DNA of 64,000 nt from SIG452 sp045631485 (GCA_045631485.1 JAZQUU010000026.1:1-64000); one strand, 5' to 3'; counted from the stretch's first letter, positions 50,575 through 60,374 are shown. Made by a program: numbers and translations. Notes: a model not told the origin generated them from the sequence alone.

Positions 50575-53199
50575 TTAGCCTTTGATTGCAGCCTGAGCAG
50601 CAGCCAGTCTTGCAATCGGTACACGGAAGGGAGAACAAGAAACGTAGTCCAAACCGATTTTGTGGCAGAATTCAACGGAAACAGGGTCACCGCCGTGTTC
50701 ACCACAGATACCGCAATGAATTTCGGGACGAGCTTTTTTACCTAAGGTAACAGCTAATTCCATCAGTTTACCAACACCGGTCTGGTCCAGTTTAGCGAAC
50801 GGATCGTTTTCAAAGATTTTTGCATCATAGTATGCATCTAAGAATTTACCTGCGTCGTCACGGGAGAAACCGTAGGTCATCTGAGTTAAGTCATTGGTAC
50901 CGAAGCAGAAGAATTCAGCTTCTTTTGCGATATCGTCTGCGGTTAATGCAGCTCTGGGAATTTCAATCATAGTACCAACTTCGTATTTTAAGTCGGTGCC
51001 GGAAGCTGCAACTTCTGCATCAGCAGTAGCAACAACAGCAGCTTTTACGTATTTTAATTCTTTGATATCGCCAACTAAGGGAATCATAATTTCGGGAACG
51101 ATGGTCCAATCCGGATGAGCTTTTTTCACATTGATTGCAGCACGGATAACCGCTTTGGTCTGCATTTTAGCGATTTCAGGATAGGTAACTGCCAGACGGC
51201 ATCCTCTGTGACCCATCATGGGGTTGAATTCGTGTAAGGAAGCGATGATAGCTTTGATATCTTCCACGGTTTTGCCCTGAGCTTTTGCTAAAGCAGCAAT
51301 GTCAGCTTCTTCGGTGGGAACAAACTCATGCAGCGGAGGATCTAAGAAACGGATACATACCGGATTTCCTTCCAGTGCTTCGTAGAGTTTTTCAAAGTCA
51401 CCCTGCTGATAGGGCAGGATTTTTTCTAATGCAACTTCTCTTGCTTCAACAGTGTCAGCACAGATCATTTCTCTGAATGCTGCGATTCTGTCTGCTTCGA
51501 AGAACATGTGTTCGGTACGGCACAGACCGATACCTTCAGCGCCTAATTCAACTGCTTTTTTCGCATCAGCAGGAGTATCAGCGTTGGTTCTAACTTTTAA
51601 GGTTCTGAATTCGTCTGCCCATTCCATGATTCTGCCGAATTCGCCTGCGATTTCAGCATCAACGGTGGGAATAATACCGTCGTAGATGTTACCGGTGGAA
51701 CCATCGATAGAGATTTCATCGCCTTCTACGAAGGTTTTACCTGCTAAGGTGAATTTTTTGTTTGCTTCATCCATAATGATGTCGCCGCAACCGGATACAC
51801 AGCAGGTACCCATACCACGAGCAACAACTGCTGCGTGAGAGGTCATACCGCCACGAACGGTTAAGATACCTTGGGATGCTTTCATACCGGTGATATCTTC
51901 GGGAGAAGTTTCTAAACGAACTAAGATAACTTTTTTGCCCTGGTTGTTCCAGTTTTCTGCATCTTCAGCAGTGAACACAACCTGACCGCAAGCAGCACCG
52001 GGAGAAGCACCTAAACCTCTGCCCATGGGAGTTGCAGCTTTTAATGCTTTTGCATCAAACTGGGGATGTAATAAGGTATCTAAGTTTCTGGGGTCGATCA
52101 TAGCAACAGCCTGTTTTTTATCGATCATGCCTTCGTCTACTAAGTCACAAGCGATTTTTAAAGCAGCTTTTGCGGTTCTCTTACCATTTCTGGTCTGGAG
52201 CATATACAGTTTTTTGTTTTCAATGGTGAATTCCATATCCTGCATATCTCTGTAATGGTCTTCTAAGATTGCGCAAACTTTGTTGAATTCAGCGAAAGCT
52301 TCGGGGAAGGTTTCTGCCATCTGAGCGATAGGCATGGGAGTACGAACACCTGCAACAACGTCTTCACCCTGAGCGTTTACTAAGAATTCACCCATCAGAC
52401 CTTTGTCGCCGGTAGCGGGGTCACGGGTAAATGCAACACCGGTACCACAGTCATCGCCCATGTTACCGAATGCCATCATCTGCACGTTAACAGCGGTACC
52501 CCAGGAATAAGGAATATCGTTGTCACGTCTGTAAACGTTTGCACGGGGGTTGTCCCAAGAACGGAATACAGCTTCAACAGCGCCCATTAACTGTTCTTTG
52601 GGGTCAGCCGGGAAGTCTTTACCGATTTTGGATTTGTATTCAGCTTTGAACTGACCTGCTAATTCTTTTAAGTCTTCAGCGGTTAATTCAACGTCCTGAG
52701 TAACACCTTTCTTTTCTTTCATTTCGTCGATAAGTTCTTCAAAGTATTTCTTACCAACTTCCATAACTACGTCAGAATACATCTGAATGAATCTTCTGTA
52801 GCAGTCCCAAGCCCATCTTGCGTTGCCGGTTTTAGCGGACATGGTTTCAACAACTTCTTCATTTAAACCTAAGTTTAAGATGGTATCCATCATACCGGGC
52901 ATAGATGCTCTTGCACCGGAACGAACGGAAACCAGTAACGGATTTTCTTTATCACCGAATTTTTTGCCGCAGATTGCTTCCATTTTGGTGATGTTTTCCA
53001 TAATTTCAGCCTGAATGTCTGCATTGATGGTTCTGCCATCTTCATAGTACTGAGTACAAGCTTCGGTAGAAACGGTGAAGCCCTGAGGAACCGGCAGACC
53101 GATTTTGGTCATTTCAGCCAGGTTCGCACCTTTACCACCCAGCAGTTCACGCATAGATGCGTCGCCTTCGGAAAAAAGGTATACAAATTTTTTACCCAT
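50575..53199 (-). CDS. ppdK: pyruvate, phosphate dikinase
   Basis: Interconverts pyruvate, ATP and phosphate with PEP, AMP and pyrophosphate; in anaerobes it serves PPi-linked glycolysis or gluconeogenesis. The 874-residue protein is full length: an N-terminal ATP-grasp domain (LLGGKGANLAEMTKIGLPVPQGF, SVRSGARASMPGMMDTILNLG), the central phosphohistidine domain GGMTSHAAVVARGMGTCCVSG, and the C-terminal PEP barrel (GLCRTEHMFFEADR, FCFGTNDLTQMTYG, HCGICGEHGGDP). AGGAGGCTTTTACTA precedes the ATG 53199. It is transcribed alone. Confidence 0.98.
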   Translation of the reverse strand: MGKKFVYLFSEGDASMRELLGGKGANLAEMTKIGLPVPQGFTVSTEACTQYYEDGRTINADIQAEIMENITKMEAICGKKFGDKENPLLVSVRSGARASMPGMMDTILNLGLNEEVVETMSAKTGNARWAWDCYRRFIQMYSDVVMEVGKKYFEELIDEMKEKKGVTQDVELTAEDLKELAGQFKAEYKSKIGKDFPADPKEQLMGAVEAVFRSWDNPRANVYRRDNDIPYSWGTAVNVQMMAFGNMGDDCGTGVAFTRDPATGDKGLMGEFLVNAQGEDVVAGVRTPMPIAQMAETFPEAFAEFNKVCAILEDHYRDMQDMEFTIENKKLYMLQTRNGKRTAKAALKIACDLVDEGMIDKKQAVAMIDPRNLDTLLHPQFDAKALKAATPMGRGLGASPGAACGQVVFTAEDAENWNNQGKKVILVRLETSPEDITGMKASQGILTVRGGMTSHAAVVARGMGTCCVSGCGDIIMDEANKKFTLAGKTFVEGDEISIDGSTGNIYDGIIPTVDAEIAGEFGRIMEWADEFRTLKVRTNADTPADAKKAVELGAEGIGLCRTEHMFFEADRIAAFREMICADTVEAREVALEKILPYQQGDFEKLYEALEGNPVCIRFLDPPLHEFVPTEEADIAALAKAQGKTVEDIKAIIASLHEFNPMMGHRGCRLAVTYPEIAKMQTKAVIRAAINVKKAHPDWTIVPEIMIPLVGDIKELKYVKAAVVATADAEVAASGTDLKYEVGTMIEIPRAALTADDIAKEAEFFCFGTNDLTQMTYGFSRDDAGKFLDAYYDAKIFENDPFAKLDQTGVGKLMELAVTLGKKARPEIHCGICGEHGGDPVSVEFCHKIGLDYVSCSPFRVPIARLAAAQAAIKG

Positions 53200-53285
53200 T
53201 AGTAAAAGCCTCCTAAGTATATAATGTTATTTTTTACAGATTTGTGATTACCCTGATTTACATCTACACAGAGTAATACCAATAT

Positions 53286-53313
53286 ATTATACCATAAATC
53301 TGTAATTTGTAAA
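53286..53313 (-). promoter_or_regulatory. promoter of ppdK
   Basis: TTTACA (53308-53313), 16 bases, TATAAT (53286-53291) on the minus strand. Confidence 0.65.
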
Positions 53314-53428
53314 GAGTTTTTCTGTAACTTTTTCCGAATTTTTTCATTTTTTCTCTTTTTTATATACTTCTCCATAAATAGGGTCTGATTATGAAGTTTT
53401 TTCGTTCAATATGACTACGATATTGTTG

Positions 53429-54067
53429 TCAGGAAAAGTATTTTTCCCATAATTCCAATATTTTGAATTTGAAAATGGTTTCTTTTTTATTTCCTGTAAT
53501 CAAATCGGCTTCCTGCTCGGTGAGAATATGATGCAAAACAAGACGGTCGGATTCGGTAATTTCCGTGATTCCGTCAATTCTGCAAAGAGAGGGATACATC
53601 ACACAAAAGAAGTTTTCGCCTTTCCCCTCTCCCAATGTGACAGAAACCGCATCATAGGTACCCCAAGGTAACACAAAATCGGAATACTCCCGTACGGGGA
53701 ACTCTTTTTTTCCGACAGACACATAGGAATCATAAGAAAAACCGTTTTCCAAAAGCACTCTGTCGGCAATTTGTTTGATTTCTTCCCGATGCTTTTTAAA
53801 ATATAGCAAAGCCTCTTCTTTGGAGGAAATCCTGCTAAAATCCATATTTTCGAAAATTGCTTCTCGTACTTTCATTTTCACACTTTGATCGGCATCGGAA
53901 TTACTGTTTGCCACAATATGAAACCGAACAAAGTTTTTACTGATGTTATCGGCTTGTTCTTTGGCGTGTGACACCGTTCCCAACAATGTGCCGATGAGAA
54001 ATACCATTACCACGGCAATCATAACCGATTTGTTTTCTTTTAAAATTTTTTTTGTGAATTGTTTCAT
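53429..54067 (-). CDS. spoIIR: stage II sporulation protein R
   Basis: Forespore signal protein that crosses the septum to trigger SpoIIGA processing of pro-sigma-E in the mother cell. The 212-residue protein has an N-terminal membrane/signal segment (SVMIAVVMVFLIGTLLGTV), then the family blocks FVRFHIVANSNSDADQSVKMKVRE and FPVREYSDFVLPWGTYDAVSVTLGEGKGENFFCVMYPSLC. AAGGAG lies six bases before ATG 54067; the longer frame to 54124 runs into the ispE terminator. Its presence marks the organism as a member of a spore-forming lineage. Confidence 0.95.
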   Translation of the reverse strand: MKQFTKKILKENKSVMIAVVMVFLIGTLLGTVSHAKEQADNISKNFVRFHIVANSNSDADQSVKMKVREAIFENMDFSRISSKEEALLYFKKHREEIKQIADRVLLENGFSYDSYVSVGKKEFPVREYSDFVLPWGTYDAVSVTLGEGKGENFFCVMYPSLCRIDGITEITESDRLVLHHILTEQEADLITGNKKETIFKFKILELWEKYFS

Positions 54068-54082
54068 TGTAATCTCCTTACT

Positions 54083-54121
54083 AAAAAAATAAGAACCGTA
54101 CCGTTTCGATACGATTCTTAC
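54083..54121 (-). terminator. terminator of ispE, before spoIIR
   Basis: On the minus strand AAGAATCGTA and TACGGTTCTT close a GC-rich stem followed by ATTTTTTT. spoIIR may depend on read-through or a sporulation promoter. Confidence 0.8.
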
Positions 54122-54135
54122 CATTTTTATGATGT

Positions 54136-54984
54136 TTATACTTCCATCAGGAATACTTGCTTGTCATACGCTAAGAGACGTTGTTTTGCATTGTTTGCCG
54201 ATTCCAAAGAATCAAAAATACCAAAAACAGAGGGGCCGCTTCCGCTCATTACGCTTCCTAACGCACCTTCCTCCAACATCACAGCCTTAAGCTCTGCAAT
54301 CAAAGGATGCTTCTTCACAGTAACTTCTTCCAGAACATTATACATTCTTCTGGCTATACCGGGCAAATCGCCTTGCTCCAACGCCTGAATCGCACCCGTT
54401 GTATCAGGATGCAGTTCCAGTTTTGAAGCTTGAAGAGCGGTAAAAACATCTTTGGTTGATACATTGATATGTCTGGGTTTAATCAACACAATCCAACAAT
54501 GAGGCAATTTTTCCAGAACGCTCAAACGCTCACCGGTTCCTTCTGCCAGAGCAACTCCCCCTTGCAAGCAAAAAGGAATGTCTTTTCCTATGGTGTTACC
54601 CATTGTTTGCAATTGTTCCAAAGAAAGATTTGCTTCATACAATTCATTTAACCCGTGTAATACCGATGCCGCATCCGTACTTCCGCCGGCAAGACCTGCA
54701 CTGACAGGAATCTTTTTTTCAATCTGTATGTTTACCCCGCCCTCAATTTTCGTTTCTTCAAAAAAAAGTTGAGCCGCACGGAATGCAATATTCTTGTCAT
54801 TATTCGGCAAAAAAGTCAAATTAGTACTGACAGAAATATGATCCTGCATGGTTAAAGTCAGTGTGTCGGACAGAGGAATTTCCGCCATTATCATTTTAAG
54901 GTCGTGATAACCGTCTTCCCGTTTCCCCAACACATCCAGGGTCAGATTGATTTTTGCATTGGCATATTTTGTCAATTTATTCAT
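54136..54984 (-). CDS. ispE: 4-diphosphocytidyl-2-C-methyl-D-erythritol kinase
   Basis: A GHMP kinase of the MEP isoprenoid pathway, phosphorylating CDP-methylerythritol. The 282-residue protein begins YANAKINLTLDVLGKREDGYHDL, the IspE signature; the ATP-binding loop is PVSAGLAGGSTDAASVL, and the C-terminal GSVMSGSGPSVFGIF completes the active site. Its start overlaps the end of the S41 peptidase gene by eight bases. The window therefore shows the non-mevalonate route in this organism. Confidence 0.96.
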   Translation of the reverse strand: MNKLTKYANAKINLTLDVLGKREDGYHDLKMIMAEIPLSDTLTLTMQDHISVSTNLTFLPNNDKNIAFRAAQLFFEETKIEGGVNIQIEKKIPVSAGLAGGSTDAASVLHGLNELYEANLSLEQLQTMGNTIGKDIPFCLQGGVALAEGTGERLSVLEKLPHCWIVLIKPRHINVSTKDVFTALQASKLELHPDTTGAIQALEQGDLPGIARRMYNVLEEVTVKKHPLIAELKAVMLEEGALGSVMSGSGPSVFGIFDSLESANNAKQRLLAYDKQVFLMEV

Positions 54985-56149
54985 TGGATTTCAACTCCTC
55001 AATGGCTCTTTGCAACTGATTATCCTGAGATGGTTCCATCAAGAACACACTCATGGTCTGATTTTCAATTGCCACTTCAATATCAGGTTTTAAACCGACT
55101 TTATGAATGTTCATTCCGCTTGGCAGAAAATATTCTCCCACAGTCAGAAGCACCGCACTTTCCGTGTCGATAGAAAAGCTCTGTCCCACAACACCTTTGC
55201 CGTAAGAATTCATACCAATCAATTTTGCACCGTTATTGTCCCGAAGTCCTCCTGCCAGAAGTTCTGCTGCACTTGCAGTTCCCTCATCAATCAAAACGCA
55301 GATGGGAATATCCACAAAATGCTCTGCATCGGAAGTTTCTTTTGTTTCGGAACCATCCGTATATTTAATGGAAACAATGGTTCCTTCCGGCATCAGATAA
55401 TCGGAAACCGCAACCACGCTGTCTAAGGTGCCGCCCGAATTGGAACGCAAATCCAAAATCAGCCCTTTCATATTAGTTGAATCTAATTCTTCGAATTTGC
55501 TGATAAACTCACGGTCGGTTCCTACATCAAAACTTGAAATTCTGACGTAACCGATATTATCTTCCATCATTTTCACACGAACGGTTTCCACAGAAACCTC
55601 TGTGCGTACAAGCTCCATTGCTTTAATTTCTCCCTCTTTGGTGAGGATTTCCAGAGAAACAGATTCACCGGGCAGTCCGCGAATCATCGCAACCGCTTCA
55701 TCCATCATATCGCCGTTTACTGCTGTGTCCTGCACTTTGATGATACGGTCTCCCGTTTTGATTCCTGCTTTTTGTGCAGCGGAACCGTCAAAGGAATTCA
55801 TAACCGTCAGAAAATTTTGGTCATCCACCGTAATTTCCACGCCGATTCCAACATAATTCCCCTCAATTTCTTCGGTGAAGCCTACCAAATCATCACGGGA
55901 AATGTATCCTGAAAACGGGTCTCTTAAATGATTGACATATCCTGCCATCGCATAATCGAATGCTTCTACATCGTTAATATCATCCTGAAAATAAAAATTC
56001 TCGTGAATGAGTTCGCTGAGCTTTTTTATTTTTAAAGCCTGCGTTGTATAGTTACCTGCCGTGGAACCGCTTCTTTCGTGGAGAACACCGCCACAATATC
56101 CGCCAACACCGATTAACAGAGTCAGAACGATATATAAAATTCGTTTCAT
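54977..56149 (-). CDS. S41 family C-terminal processing peptidase with PDZ domain
   Basis: A secreted or membrane-anchored CtpA-type serine protease of about 390 residues. The N-terminal MKRILYIVLTLLIGVGGYCGG is a signal/anchor helix. The PDZ domain (about 90-180) contains GIGVEITVDDQNFLTVMN and GIKTGDRIIKVQD. The catalytic Ser is in DEGTASAAELLAGGL and the Lys in NSYGKGVVGQ, the Ser/Lys dyad of the family. TTG 56164 is the first possible start, but ATG 56149 places the signal helix normally. Together with the M23 hydrolase and FtsEX upstream, it may control cell-wall enzyme turnover. Confidence 0.92.
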   Translation of the reverse strand: MKRILYIVLTLLIGVGGYCGGVLHERSGSTAGNYTTQALKIKKLSELIHENFYFQDDINDVEAFDYAMAGYVNHLRDPFSGYISRDDLVGFTEEIEGNYVGIGVEITVDDQNFLTVMNSFDGSAAQKAGIKTGDRIIKVQDTAVNGDMMDEAVAMIRGLPGESVSLEILTKEGEIKAMELVRTEVSVETVRVKMMEDNIGYVRISSFDVGTDREFISKFEELDSTNMKGLILDLRSNSGGTLDSVVAVSDYLMPEGTIVSIKYTDGSETKETSDAEHFVDIPICVLIDEGTASAAELLAGGLRDNNGAKLIGMNSYGKGVVGQSFSIDTESAVLLTVGEYFLPSGMNIHKVGLKPDIEVAIENQTMSVFLMEPSQDNQLQRAIEELKSNE

Positions 56150-56193
56150 CCATGCATCTTTCAAAATTTTGCCTCATTTCATTTGAAATTTAA

Positions 56194-56216
56194 GGGTACC
56201 ACAATCTGTGATACCC
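56194..56216 (-). terminator. weak terminator or processing hairpin after the M23 gene
   Basis: GGGTATCACA with TGTGGTACCC around a short loop on the minus strand; only a TTAAATTT tail follows, so termination is probably partial. Confidence 0.5.
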
Positions 56217-56257
56217 TCATCATAAAATATGTGACTGTAATCAAAATTATTTTCAGA

Positions 56258-57415
56258 TTACTGCAAATAATTGAGCGGATTTGTGGTTGCTCCGTTTATC
56301 ATTACTTCAAAATGAAGATGCGGTCCCGTGGACCAACCGGTACTGCCAACTTTTGCTATGGTCTGACCTCGTTTTACCACCGCACCTTTGGAAACCAAGT
56401 TGGAAGAATGGTGCCCGTAAAGTGTGGTAATTCCGCTGCCGTGGTCAATAACAATATAGTTTCCGTATGCACTGGAATAACCGGAAATAATGACGGTTCC
56501 GTCTGCAGCTGCCACAACAGATGCACCGCTGGGAGCCCCAATATCAATACCGGTATGCAGTTTATACACTTTCAATACGGGATGCAAACGATTTCCGTAA
56601 TATGAGGTAATTGTCTGATATCCCGGTGCAGGCCATTGCATAACACCACCGGAATATTTCGCACCGGAACTGCTCGAGGAAGAGGATGATAAAGAACGGA
56701 TTTGTGCCTGAATATTGGCACTTTCTTTTTCAAACTTCTCATATTCTTTGGCATATTTATTGATATCTGTCTGAAGCTGAGCAAGTATGCCGGAATTTTC
56801 GTCAATTAAGGACTGCAGGTTCTTTTTTTCTTTATCTGCTTTTTCTTTTACAACCAACAATTCTGCTTTCTTTTCGTCTAAAACAGTCTTCGCTTCTTCA
56901 ACCTTTGCTTTTCTGTTCACAATGTCGGAAATAATCTGTTGGTCATAAACTGCAATTTGTTCAATCATATCCAAACGATAGAAAAAGTCTGCCAGATCAC
57001 CGCTGGATAAGAGGATGTCCAAATAAGAGGTAGAGCTCTCCTCGTACAAGGATCTCATTCGCAATTTATAAAGCTCTCTGTTTTCCTCTTCCTCTTCTGT
57101 TAAACGGGTAATTTCATCTTCTTTTGACCGAATTTCAGACTCCAATGCAGACACCTTGTCATTTAACGTTTTTACACGTGCGGCAACCTCTGCCATTTGA
57201 GCATCCAGCTCCCGTTTCACTTCATCGTAGGTTGCTTTTTTATTCTTCGCCTGATTCATTTTTGCCTGAGCATCGTTTGCTTTCTGCTGTGCACTCTGCT
57301 GCTGCTTCTGCAAATCAGATTTCTGATCTGCCATTACAAGTGTGGAAGACAACACCACAGAACAAAGCACAAAAAAACATAAAACCAAAGATAAAATTTT
57401 ATTTCTTGTTGTCAT
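56258..57415 (-). CDS. M23 family peptidoglycan endopeptidase with coiled coil (EnvC-like)
   Basis: A secreted cell-wall hydrolase of 385 residues. A signal peptide (ILSLVLCFFVLCSVVLSSTLVMA) is followed by a long coiled coil (about 30-235), a serine-rich linker (RSLSSSSSSSSG), and a LytM domain with the zinc motif HTGIDIG and HLHFEV. The layout is that of EnvC and PcsB, which are switched on by FtsEX at division sites. The ftsEX genes lie immediately upstream in the same direction, separated by a small His-rich gene, so this is very likely the hydrolase partner. Confidence 0.93.
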   Translation of the reverse strand: MTTRNKILSLVLCFFVLCSVVLSSTLVMADQKSDLQKQQQSAQQKANDAQAKMNQAKNKKATYDEVKRELDAQMAEVAARVKTLNDKVSALESEIRSKEDEITRLTEEEEENRELYKLRMRSLYEESSTSYLDILLSSGDLADFFYRLDMIEQIAVYDQQIISDIVNRKAKVEEAKTVLDEKKAELLVVKEKADKEKKNLQSLIDENSGILAQLQTDINKYAKEYEKFEKESANIQAQIRSLSSSSSSSSGAKYSGGVMQWPAPGYQTITSYYGNRLHPVLKVYKLHTGIDIGAPSGASVVAAADGTVIISGYSSAYGNYIVIDHGSGITTLYGHHSSNLVSKGAVVKRGQTIAKVGSTGWSTGPHLHFEVMINGATTNPLNYLQ

Positions 57416-57454
57416 TTGATTTTCCTTTCCTGAAAATATCCGTCTGCAACGACA

Positions 57455-57664
57455 TCAAAGTGATGCCATAAAATTAGAAAATAACGGAATCAGAATCAGC
57501 ATAAAAAGAACTACGCCTGCCATACACAACAACATAAAAGTACGTTCATTTTTGTTGTATGCCCGGCGTTCGTTCGAATAATGTTTTCGACGGTAGCTAT
57601 GACGATGTCTATGATGGTGAGAATGTGAGTGAGAATGATGAGTTCTTCGTTGATTATTATCCAT
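57455..57664 (-). CDS. small histidine-rich membrane protein
   Basis: A 69-residue protein. Residues 9-28 hold ten histidines in an alternating His-Ser-Arg stretch (HHSHSHSHHHRHRH), followed by a basic segment and a single C-terminal helix (FMLLCMAGVVLFMLILIPLF). The topology would place the His/Arg tail in the cytoplasm. No family is recognised. It lies between ftsX and the M23 hydrolase gene in the ftsEX operon and could bind metal or anionic polymers. GAGGAA lies 13 bases before ATG 57664, a long spacing, so the start is less certain. Confidence 0.6.
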   Translation of the reverse strand: MDNNQRRTHHSHSHSHHHRHRHSYRRKHYSNERRAYNKNERTFMLLCMAGVVLFMLILIPLFSNFMASL

Positions 57665-57713
57665 AGTTTACTTTTTATTCCTCGCGTGGTTAGAAAGAAT
57701 GTTGCTGATATGA

Positions 57714-58595
57714 TTATACTTTTACATGTTTATTCACGGCAACTGCTGCGCCCAATGCACTGATTAATGTTCCGTAAATGCAGTTAATCAACAATAGTTG
57801 CCAGAAAAGCATCATCGGTTGAATGAGGTAAACGCCCTGCATTACCTGATAGATGCGGGGATACAACAGATGGTATCCGTAAAAGAGCAATAAACTGGAC
57901 AGTACTGCCCCGATTAAGCCAACCAAAATCCCCTCAATCACAAAGGGAGCCTTTACAAAGCCATTGGTCGCACCCACATATTTCATAATATTGATATGCT
58001 TTCTGCGGGAAAAGACCGACACGTTAATGATATTGGAAATAATGCTTAAGCAAAGCAATGCCAATGCAATATAAATAATCGCACTGTATAAATTGATATT
58101 TCTTTTGGCAGCAACCAATTGCTGAGATGTTTCAAGATTGTCGGAAATAGCATCCACTTCCGAAATCAAACGGATTTCATCCATAATATAATCTGCCTGA
58201 TCCAGATTGGTTACGGTAACCTCAAATCTGTTCCGACAAAAATTATCTTCTTCGGTTAATCCTTTTAATAAGGGATCGTCTCCCACGGTTTCTTTAAATT
58301 CACGGAACGCATCGGTTTTCGATACAAAATTGGCGGTATCAACCATAGCAATTCCTTTAATTCGTTGACCGATTTCTTCCAGTTCCTCGTCGGGAACGGT
58401 ATCCCTGATATACACATTAAATACAAAGTTGTTGTTTAACTGATCGGAAACATGCACCAGATTAAAGGATACAATCTGAATAAATCCGGTTACGATAAGA
58501 GATACCACAATGGTGATAACCGTCATAAAGGTGACGGTTTTATTGGAGGCTAAATTGGAGAGTGCTTCCTTGAAAAAATAACTAAAGTTTTTCAT
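57714..58595 (-). CDS. ftsX: cell division protein FtsX
   Basis: The permease-like subunit of FtsEX, which couples ATP hydrolysis to activation of peptidoglycan hydrolases at the septum. The 293-residue protein starts MKNFSYFFKEALSNLASNKT; ATG 58595 lies inside the end of ftsE (14-base overlap) with GAGGGGG upstream. One helix follows at about 25-45, then the extracellular domain (VYIRDTVPDEELEEIGQRI), then three C-terminal helices (ALLCLSIISNIINVSVFSRRKHINIMKYVGAT). The frame extends upstream to 58652 but only within ftsE. Confidence 0.95.
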   Translation of the reverse strand: MKNFSYFFKEALSNLASNKTVTFMTVITIVVSLIVTGFIQIVSFNLVHVSDQLNNNFVFNVYIRDTVPDEELEEIGQRIKGIAMVDTANFVSKTDAFREFKETVGDDPLLKGLTEEDNFCRNRFEVTVTNLDQADYIMDEIRLISEVDAISDNLETSQQLVAAKRNINLYSAIIYIALALLCLSIISNIINVSVFSRRKHINIMKYVGATNGFVKAPFVIEGILVGLIGAVLSSLLLFYGYHLLYPRIYQVMQGVYLIQPMMLFWQLLLINCIYGTLISALGAAVAVNKHVKV

Positions 58596-59277
58596 GCTCG
58601 CCGTAGCCCCCTCTCTCATCATCTCTGATAATGTTTCCGCCGCCAACGGCAATTACACGCTTATGCATTCTGTTTACGATATCTTTATCGTGGGTAGCAA
58701 CGATAATGGTTGTACCGCTGCGATTGATTTCTTCCAGATACTCCATAATTTCTTTGGAGGTTTCGGGGTCTAAGTTGCCTGTGGGTTCATCGGCAATAAT
58801 CAGATTCGGATTGTTTGCCAATGCTCTGGCAATGGCAACACGCTGCTGCTCTCCGCCGGAAAGCTCGTCCGGATAGAAATGCGCTTTCTGGGATAACCCC
58901 ACTCTTCCAAGCACATCGGGAGCGCGTCTTCTGATCTGACGATTGGTAGCACCAACCACTTTCATGGCAAATGCCACGTTATCTATCACAGTTTTGGTAT
59001 CCAACAGACGAAAATCCTGGAACACCATACCAAGAGTTCTTCTGTAATAGGGAATCTCTTTTCTGGTTAACTTGGTAACATTGATATCGTTGATAATGAT
59101 TTCACCGGAGGTTGCCTGCTCTTCCGCAGTGATCAGTTTAATCAAAGTGGACTTTCCCGCACCACTGTGACCAACCAAAAAAACAAACTCCCCTTTTTCA
59201 ATATCCAGATTCACATTTTCCAATGCGGTTACATTGGTATTTTCATAGGTTTTGGTAACGTTTTTAAATTGTAACAC
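58582..59277 (-). CDS. ftsE: cell division ATP-binding protein FtsE
   Basis: The ABC ATPase of FtsEX. In 231 residues it shows Walker A GHSGAGKSTLIKL, the Q-loop FQDFRLLDTKTV, signature LSGGEQQRVAIARALANNP, Walker B LIIADEPTGNLDP and the H-loop ATHD. The start is GTG 59277 with GAGGTG seven bases upstream. It begins 12 bases after the PucR-type regulator stop. The string ftsE-ftsX-small gene-M23-S41-ispE reads as one envelope-related cluster. Confidence 0.96.
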   Translation of the reverse strand: MLQFKNVTKTYENTNVTALENVNLDIEKGEFVFLVGHSGAGKSTLIKLITAEEQATSGEIIINDINVTKLTRKEIPYYRRTLGMVFQDFRLLDTKTVIDNVAFAMKVVGATNRQIRRRAPDVLGRVGLSQKAHFYPDELSGGEQQRVAIARALANNPNLIIADEPTGNLDPETSKEIMEYLEEINRSGTTIIVATHDKDIVNRMHKRVIAVGGGNIIRDDERGGYGEHEKL

Positions 59278-59288
59278 TACTTTGCACC

Positions 59289-60374
59289 TCAGATTTTCAT
59301 CACATTTGCAGAAAGATATTTTTTCACCATCATGGCAACTTTGAAGATGATTGCATCATCAAACTCTCTTAAATCCAATCCGGTTAATTTCTGAATTTTA
59401 TCCAAACGATATACCAAAGTGTTTCTGTGAATAAACAATTTTCTTGAGGTTTCGGAAATATTTAAGCTGTTATCAAAGAATTTCTGAATGGTCATCAGAG
59501 TTTCGGAATCCAGTTTATCAATGGAATCTTTTTTGAATACTTCATCCAAAAACATCTGGCAGAGTTTTACGGGTAACTGATAAATCAAACGACCGATACC
59601 CAAGGATTCATAATTTAAAATTTCTTTTTCTGCATCAAACACGCGACCGATTTCCAAAGCAACCTGCGCTTCACGATAGGATGCTGCAACATCTCTTAAG
59701 GTGGATGCCACAGAACCGATTCCAACGCAAATGTTGATCATCGCTTCCGCACGAACGGTATCAATGATGGTGGAAACCAAAGCTTCTTGTTTCTTTGCGG
59801 AACGGTCTGATTCTGCAACTTCAACAATAACCGCAATATTCTTTTCATCCAGAGAAATCACAAACTGTTTGCCTTTTTCGGGGAACATACCATTTAAAAT
59901 TTCGGCAACATTGCCTTCATCCTGTACAGGAAGATTCACCAAATAAACTGTTCTGGGAACTTCATAAGAAAGCTTTAATTCCTTGGAACGGGCATACACT
60001 TCTCCGGGAAGAACGCTGTCTAAAAGAATATTTTTCAAGAAGTTTCCCGCATCGTATTTTTCTTCATAGAAATGCTTGATATTAGAAAAAGTTGCAGCCA
60101 ACATCTGTGCATATTTCTTTGCCATCTCGGAATCAGATTCCACATAGATACAAAATTCCAGCTTGGAACGAACAAAAATCGGCTTATAGGTAACTCCGCC
60201 CTCAACAATCACGGAGCCGTCACTTAAAAGCTCCAGGTCAATTGGAAAATGTTTGCCCATCGTCATATTATTGGAGCCGGCAATCACAATACTGTTTTCA
60301 TCCAGCACCCCAAACGGATATTCAACAATTCCAACGAACTGATATACGGCATTCTGAAAATGTTTATGAATCAT
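59289..60374 (-). CDS. PucR/CdaR-type transcriptional regulator
   Basis: A 361-residue regulator. The C-terminal PucR helix-turn-helix reads NSLNISETSRKLFIHRNTLVYRLDKIQKLTGLDLREFDDA, typical of sugar-diacid and purine regulators. A GGDEF-like central region (VCVGIGSVASTLRDVAASYREAQVALEIG) precedes it. The N-terminal 100 residues have no clear family. It may sense a metabolite; target genes are unknown. It has its own promoter and lies directly before ftsE, so read-through into the division genes is possible. Confidence 0.85.
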   Translation of the reverse strand: MIHKHFQNAVYQFVGIVEYPFGVLDENSIVIAGSNNMTMGKHFPIDLELLSDGSVIVEGGVTYKPIFVRSKLEFCIYVESDSEMAKKYAQMLAATFSNIKHFYEEKYDAGNFLKNILLDSVLPGEVYARSKELKLSYEVPRTVYLVNLPVQDEGNVAEILNGMFPEKGKQFVISLDEKNIAVIVEVAESDRSAKKQEALVSTIIDTVRAEAMINICVGIGSVASTLRDVAASYREAQVALEIGRVFDAEKEILNYESLGIGRLIYQLPVKLCQMFLDEVFKKDSIDKLDSETLMTIQKFFDNSLNISETSRKLFIHRNTLVYRLDKIQKLTGLDLREFDDAIIFKVAMMVKKYLSANVMKI

